Assembly: GCA_012518155.1 (NCBI GenBank)
Contig: JAAYTC010000299.1
Location: 1-5,659, forward strand
Direction: 5' to 3'
Length of the DNA stretch: 5,659 nucleotides
From: Bacteroidales bacterium
GTDB taxonomy: Bacteria; Bacteroidota; Bacteroidia; Bacteroidales; Dysgonomonadaceae
Below are positions 4,236 through 5,659 of this stretch, one piece after another. The notes beneath the pieces were generated by a model. That model saw only the letters and a list, made by a program, of their open reading frames with translations, was not told the DNA's origin and made no database searches. Position 1 is the stretch's first letter, and the number at the start of each line of letters is the position of its first letter. The position numbers and the translations under genes were made by a program.

Positions 4236-5659
4236 ATGAGTATTACAGCGAGCGATATTTCCTATCGCTATTTCAATCAACCTATATTATTTGAATCGGT
4301 CAATTTTTCTGTCCCTCATGGCCAGAAAGTATCCCTTATTGGCAACAACGGGGTGGGAAAATCCACTCTCTTGCAGCTCCTATCGGGTACCCTTCAACCC
4401 ACTTCAGGCAGCATCGTTACCTCATCCCCACCCTATTACATTCCACAGCGGATAGACAAAAACAATCAAACCATCGCGGAAGCACTTGGCGCGGTGAACA
4501 AGATCGGCGCTCTCCACGCGATTCTTGGAGGGTCGGTCGACCCGGTGCATTACGACCTCCTGAACGACGATTGGGACATCGAACAGCGGTGCTATTCGGC
4601 GTTAAGAGATTGGGAATTGCGCGATACAACTCTCGATACTCCCTTATCCGAGTTGAGCGGGGGAGAAAAAACAAAAGTCCTGCTGGCCGGAATAACGTTA
4701 CATGACCCCGGTATCGTGCTGCTGGATGAGCCGACCAATCACCTCGATCTCGATGCACGTGAAAAGCTGTGCCACCATATCTCCCACACGAGAGCAACGT
4801 TGGTAATCGTTAGTCACGACATCACGCTCCTCAACCTATTGGACACTACCTACGAACTGACCCACCATGGGATTGCGATGTACGGCGGGAACTATGACTT
4901 TTACCGGGAGCAAAAAGAGATAGAAGGTCGAGCCCTCGAACAGCGAATCGACGCGGAACAGGCAGCATTGCGATCGGCACGGAAAAAGGCACAAGAGGTG
5001 CGCGAGCGACAAGAGAAAAGAGCATCGCGCGGCGAAAAGAGCAAGCAAAAAGGAGGTGCCGCTCGCATCGTGTTGAACGCGCGGGGCAACCTTGCAGAGA
5101 ACAGCTCCGCGAAATTGAAAGATAAGCACGCGGGCATCATCGACAGCTCTCGACAGCGGTTGTCGGAGCTAAGAGTAAAGCAAGCGAAGGACAACGAGCT
5201 GAAAGTCGATTTTGAAGACGCGCGGTTGCACGATGGGAAGATCTTGATCACGGCCAAAGGGGTGAATTTCGGGTACAATGAAGGCCCTCTGCTATGGGGT
5301 AACCCAGTGGATATAGAAATCCGAAGCGGAGAAAGAATACACGTGCAGGGGAATAACGGGAGCGGCAAGACCACGCTAATCAAGCTTCTGCTTGGCGAGC
5401 TGGCCCCTACACGTGGTACCGTGGTTCAGTCGGATTTCTCGTACGTGTACTTGGATCAGGAGTACAAGCAGGTAAACCAACCTGTGACTGTATTGGAGTT
5501 GGCAGAACAGCACAACGTGAACAACTTGGCGGATCACGAGATAAAGTTGCGCCTCAACCGCGCGCTCTTTCCCCACGAGAGCTGGGATAAAAGTTGCCAA
5601 GCGTTGAGCGGCGGGGAGCGCATGCGCCTTTACTTGTGCTGCCTGATGATCTCCAACCA
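4236..5659 (+). CDS. ABC-F family ATPase, N-terminal 474 residues (3' end outside window)
   Basis: The frame from ATG 4236 stays open to the window edge; an in-frame TAA at 4197 and no earlier start support this choice. ABC-F proteins are soluble twin-ATPase proteins that bind the ribosomal E site and act on translation; some give resistance to ribosome-targeting antibiotics. First ATPase domain: Walker A GNNGVGKST (36-44), Q-loop Gln71, signature LSGGE (140-144), Walker B IVLLDEPTNHLD (160-171, Glu165) and His194 in SHD. The ABC-F element YGGNYDFYREQ (216-226) follows. Then comes a charged linker (about 225-335) that is likely alpha-helical and very basic around residues 250-273; this is the region that reaches toward P-site tRNA in the family. 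Second domain: Walker A GNNGSGKTT (372-380), Gln408, and signature LSGGE (457-461). Walker B2 is beyond the window. There are no membrane segments, so it is not a transporter. I cannot tell a housekeeping from a resistance-type member. It lies divergent to tag and behind a long structured leader. Confidence 0.93.
   Translation, partial: MSITASDISYRYFNQPILFESVNFSVPHGQKVSLIGNNGVGKSTLLQLLSGTLQPTSGSIVTSSPPYYIPQRIDKNNQTIAEALGAVNKIGALHAILGGSVDPVHYDLLNDDWDIEQRCYSALRDWELRDTTLDTPLSELSGGEKTKVLLAGITLHDPGIVLLDEPTNHLDLDAREKLCHHISHTRATLVIVSHDITLLNLLDTTYELTHHGIAMYGGNYDFYREQKEIEGRALEQRIDAEQAALRSARKKAQEVRERQEKRASRGEKSKQKGGAARIVLNARGNLAENSSAKLKDKHAGIIDSSRQRLSELRVKQAKDNELKVDFEDARLHDGKILITAKGVNFGYNEGPLLWGNPVDIEIRSGERIHVQGNNGSGKTTLIKLLLGELAPTRGTVVQSDFSYVYLDQEYKQVNQPVTVLELAEQHNVNNLADHEIKLRLNRALFPHESWDKSCQALSGGERMRLYLCCLMISN

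Noticed and set aside
4901..5383. 160-codon minus-strand open frame opposite the ABC-F gene, and another at 4417-4797
   Set aside because: The plus strand here encodes intact ABC-F motifs; the antisense translations are low-complexity and Ser/Arg/Cys-rich without domain features.
1..5659. Mobile element, CRISPR array, tRNA or rRNA, or defence system
   Set aside because: No transposase, integrase, regularly spaced repeats, RNA-gene signature or defence domains were seen on either strand.

Overview
The window most likely comes from a member of the Bacteroidetes, probably the order Bacteroidales. Three things point there. The only convincing promoter elements match the Bacteroidetes -7 consensus TAnnTTTG. 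Start codons generally lack well-placed Shine-Dalgarno sequences. The protein types are common in that group: a very large activase/dehydratase-like protein, a secreted GH43-type glycosidase, an EEP-fold lipoprotein and an ABC-F ATPase. Genus cannot be called from this stretch.

Layout. Bases 1-1269 (+) hold the last 422 codons of a large 2-hydroxyacyl-CoA dehydratase-activase-related protein whose N-terminal part lies outside the window. A 77-bp gap separates it from a convergent cluster of three minus-strand genes. Read in their own direction these are tag (DNA-3-methyladenine glycosylase I, 3936-3355), a secreted GH43-like glycosidase (3308-2295) and an EEP-superfamily lipoprotein (2258-1347). 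Gaps of 46 and 36 bp with no internal promoter that I can see suggest one transcript. From 4236 to the window end (+) runs an ABC-F ATPase with two nucleotide-binding domains, open at the right edge and cut before its second Walker B motif.

The 299-bp region 3937-4235 between tag and the ABC-F gene is non-coding apart from possible leader mini-ORFs. It carries two divergent Bacteroidetes-type promoters. The tag side has a 12-bp palindrome/5'-end hairpin. The ABC-F side has a leader of about 170 nt with a five-codon mini-ORF, two perfect small hairpins and a 9-nt segment that can pair in two mutually exclusive ways. That leader is the most interesting feature here, because ABC-F genes that protect ribosomes from antibiotics are often controlled by leader attenuation. 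This is still inference from sequence.

Functionally the genes look like ordinary chromosomal content: radical-type CoA metabolism, DNA alkylation repair, glycan breakdown with a lipid-anchored phosphoesterase, and ribosome-associated ATPase. I do not see a mobile element, CRISPR array, RNA gene or clear novel multi-gene system.
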